A stretch of 21,706 nucleotides of DNA, taken from NCBI GenBank assembly GCA_025925185.1, contig JAICLV010000022.1, positions 1 to 21,706 on the forward strand, given 5' to 3'. The notes beneath the pieces were generated by a model. The model ran no database searches and was not told the origin of the DNA. It worked only from the letters and a program-made list of their open reading frames with translations. A program made the position numbers and the translations under genes. This DNA comes from Acidothermaceae bacterium (GTDB lineage: Bacteria > Actinomycetota > Actinomycetes > Acidothermales > Acidothermaceae). Below, in pieces: positions 20,857 through 21,706 of this stretch (positions are counted from its first letter, which is position 1; every line of letters begins with the position of its first letter).

Positions 20857-21706
20857 ATGTCAGCGGTCGAAGAAGTCGACGTCGTCGTCGTCGGCATGGG
20901 ACCAGGCGGCGAGGAGGTCGCCGGCCGGCTCGCCGAGGCGCACTTGGACGTCGTGGGGATCGACCAGCGGCTGCTCGGCGGCGAGTGCCCGTACTACGGG
21001 TGCGTGCCGAGCAAGATGATGATCCGGGCCGGGAACGCCTTGGCTGAGGCCCGGCGGATTCCCGGCCTGGCCGGCCAGTCGCAGGTGACCCCTGACTGGG
21101 GCCCGGTCGCGACCAGGATCCGGGGCGAGGCCACCGACAACTGGGACGACAAGGCGGCGGTCGAGCGGTTCGAGGGCAAGGGCGGCCGCTTCGTGCGCGG
21201 CCACGGAAAGCTCACCGGACCGAACACCGTCGCGGTCGACGGCCGTGAGTTCCACGCCCGCCGCGGGGTCGTGCTGAACCTCGGCACCGAGCCCGCGCTG
21301 CCACCGATCGACGGTCTCGCCGACACGCCGCTGTGGACCAATCGGGAGGCGGTCTCCACAACGCGCGTCCCGTCGTCCCTGCTTGTGCTCGGCGGCGGTG
21401 CGATCGGGGTGGAACTGGCTCAGGTGTTCTCGCGCTTCGGAGCGCGGGTAACGGTTGTCGAGGCGACGCCGCATCTGCTTCCGCCCGAAGAGCCGGAGTC
21501 CGGCGCGCTGCTGGCCGACGTCTTCCGACGCGAGGGCATCGATGTCCGGGTCGGTGCCAAGGTGGTAGCGGCGTCACACGACGCGACCGGTTTCACGCTG
21601 CGGCTCGACGGCGGCGAAACCCTTACGGCAGAGCAACTTCTGGTGGCCACCGGACGACGACTCGAACTCGCCGCGGCGGGCCTCGACGCGATCGGTGTCG
21701 ACGTCA
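20857..21706 (+). CDS. Pyridine nucleotide-disulfide oxidoreductase (dihydrolipoyl dehydrogenase/MerA family), 3' truncated by window edge
   Basis: The frame is open to the window end (283 residues visible). ATG 20857 is chosen because GGGAGG ends 5 nt before it; ATG 20854 is too close. FAD-binding VGMGPGGEEVA lies at the N terminus, followed by the redox-active disulfide motif GGECPYYGCVPSK (two cysteines four residues apart). The NAD(P)-binding site is LGGGAIGVELAQVF, and LVATGRR closes the second FAD contact. The CPYYGC version differs from the CxNxGC of canonical lipoamide dehydrogenase and mercuric reductase. It may therefore act on another small disulfide or quinone; the substrate is unknown. 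The dimerisation domain lies beyond the window. It starts 28 nt after the ATPase stop and could be co-transcribed with it. Confidence 0.9.
   Translation, partial: MSAVEEVDVVVVGMGPGGEEVAGRLAEAHLDVVGIDQRLLGGECPYYGCVPSKMMIRAGNALAEARRIPGLAGQSQVTPDWGPVATRIRGEATDNWDDKAAVERFEGKGGRFVRGHGKLTGPNTVAVDGREFHARRGVVLNLGTEPALPPIDGLADTPLWTNREAVSTTRVPSSLLVLGGGAIGVELAQVFSRFGARVTVVEATPHLLPPEEPESGALLADVFRREGIDVRVGAKVVAASHDATGFTLRLDGGETLTAEQLLVATGRRLELAAAGLDAIGVDV

Overview
This is a GC-rich chromosomal segment with actinobacterial character. The evidence is GTG/ATG starts with GGAGG-type ribosome sites, lipoprotein and Tat-type export signals, a Zur-controlled zinc operon, DUF5709 and ChaB-like stress proteins, and a RipA-like NlpC/P60 endopeptidase preceded by a c-di-AMP (ydaO-yuaA) riboswitch. 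The gene mix resembles a free-living, spore-former-like or soil actinomycete (Frankiales/Jatrophihabitans-like is a guess). The sequence alone does not fix the genus. No rRNA, convincing tRNA, CRISPR array, insertion sequence or prophage was seen.

Layout. 1-755: 3' part of an ECF42-type sigma factor. 788-2302: S53 (sedolisin/kumamolisin) acid serine protease. 2405-3436 (minus): LacI-family regulator. 3570-3968 (minus): zur, divergent from the zinc uptake operon znuA-znuC-znuB-znuB2 (4067-7684). These four genes are joined by ATGA stop/start overlaps and controlled from a Zur-box promoter at 3990-4018. The last permease runs 83 nt into a stand-alone GspE/PilB ATPase gene (7602-9311). Then follow an SDR oxidoreductase with a C-terminal membrane tail, an EamA/DMT exporter and an L,D-transpeptidase-like lipoprotein.

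12515-15346 is a cell-envelope and stress block. It holds a membrane-anchored HExxH protein of unknown family (minus), a divergent DUF5709/ChaB pair that appears to share back-to-back SigB/SigF-like promoters, and the NlpC/P60 endopeptidase with its c-di-AMP riboswitch (minus). Next come a Rieske Fe-S lipoprotein with a Tat signal (minus), about 0.5 kb of non-coding but hairpin-rich DNA, and the decayed remnant of a secreted cell-wall-binding-repeat protein (16732-16954) closed by a perfect 15-bp-stem terminator.

17060-20828 is a complete quaternary-amine (glycine betaine/choline/proline) ABC importer of the OpuC/ProX type. The binding protein and two permeases are on the minus strand. The CBS-domain ATPase is on the plus strand, its start codon two bases from that of the first permease. 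An 18-bp perfect palindrome lies just upstream of the binding-protein gene. The window ends inside a pyridine nucleotide-disulfide oxidoreductase gene (20857 to the edge).

Most of the genes are recognisable housekeeping or accessory families. The least explained items are the HExxH protein, the palindromic site before proX, the stop-codon tandem repeat after proX, the shared DUF5709/ChaB promoter, the orphan GspE with its long overlap, and the structured leader left upstream of the broken cell-wall-binding gene. I did not find a clearly new multi-gene system.
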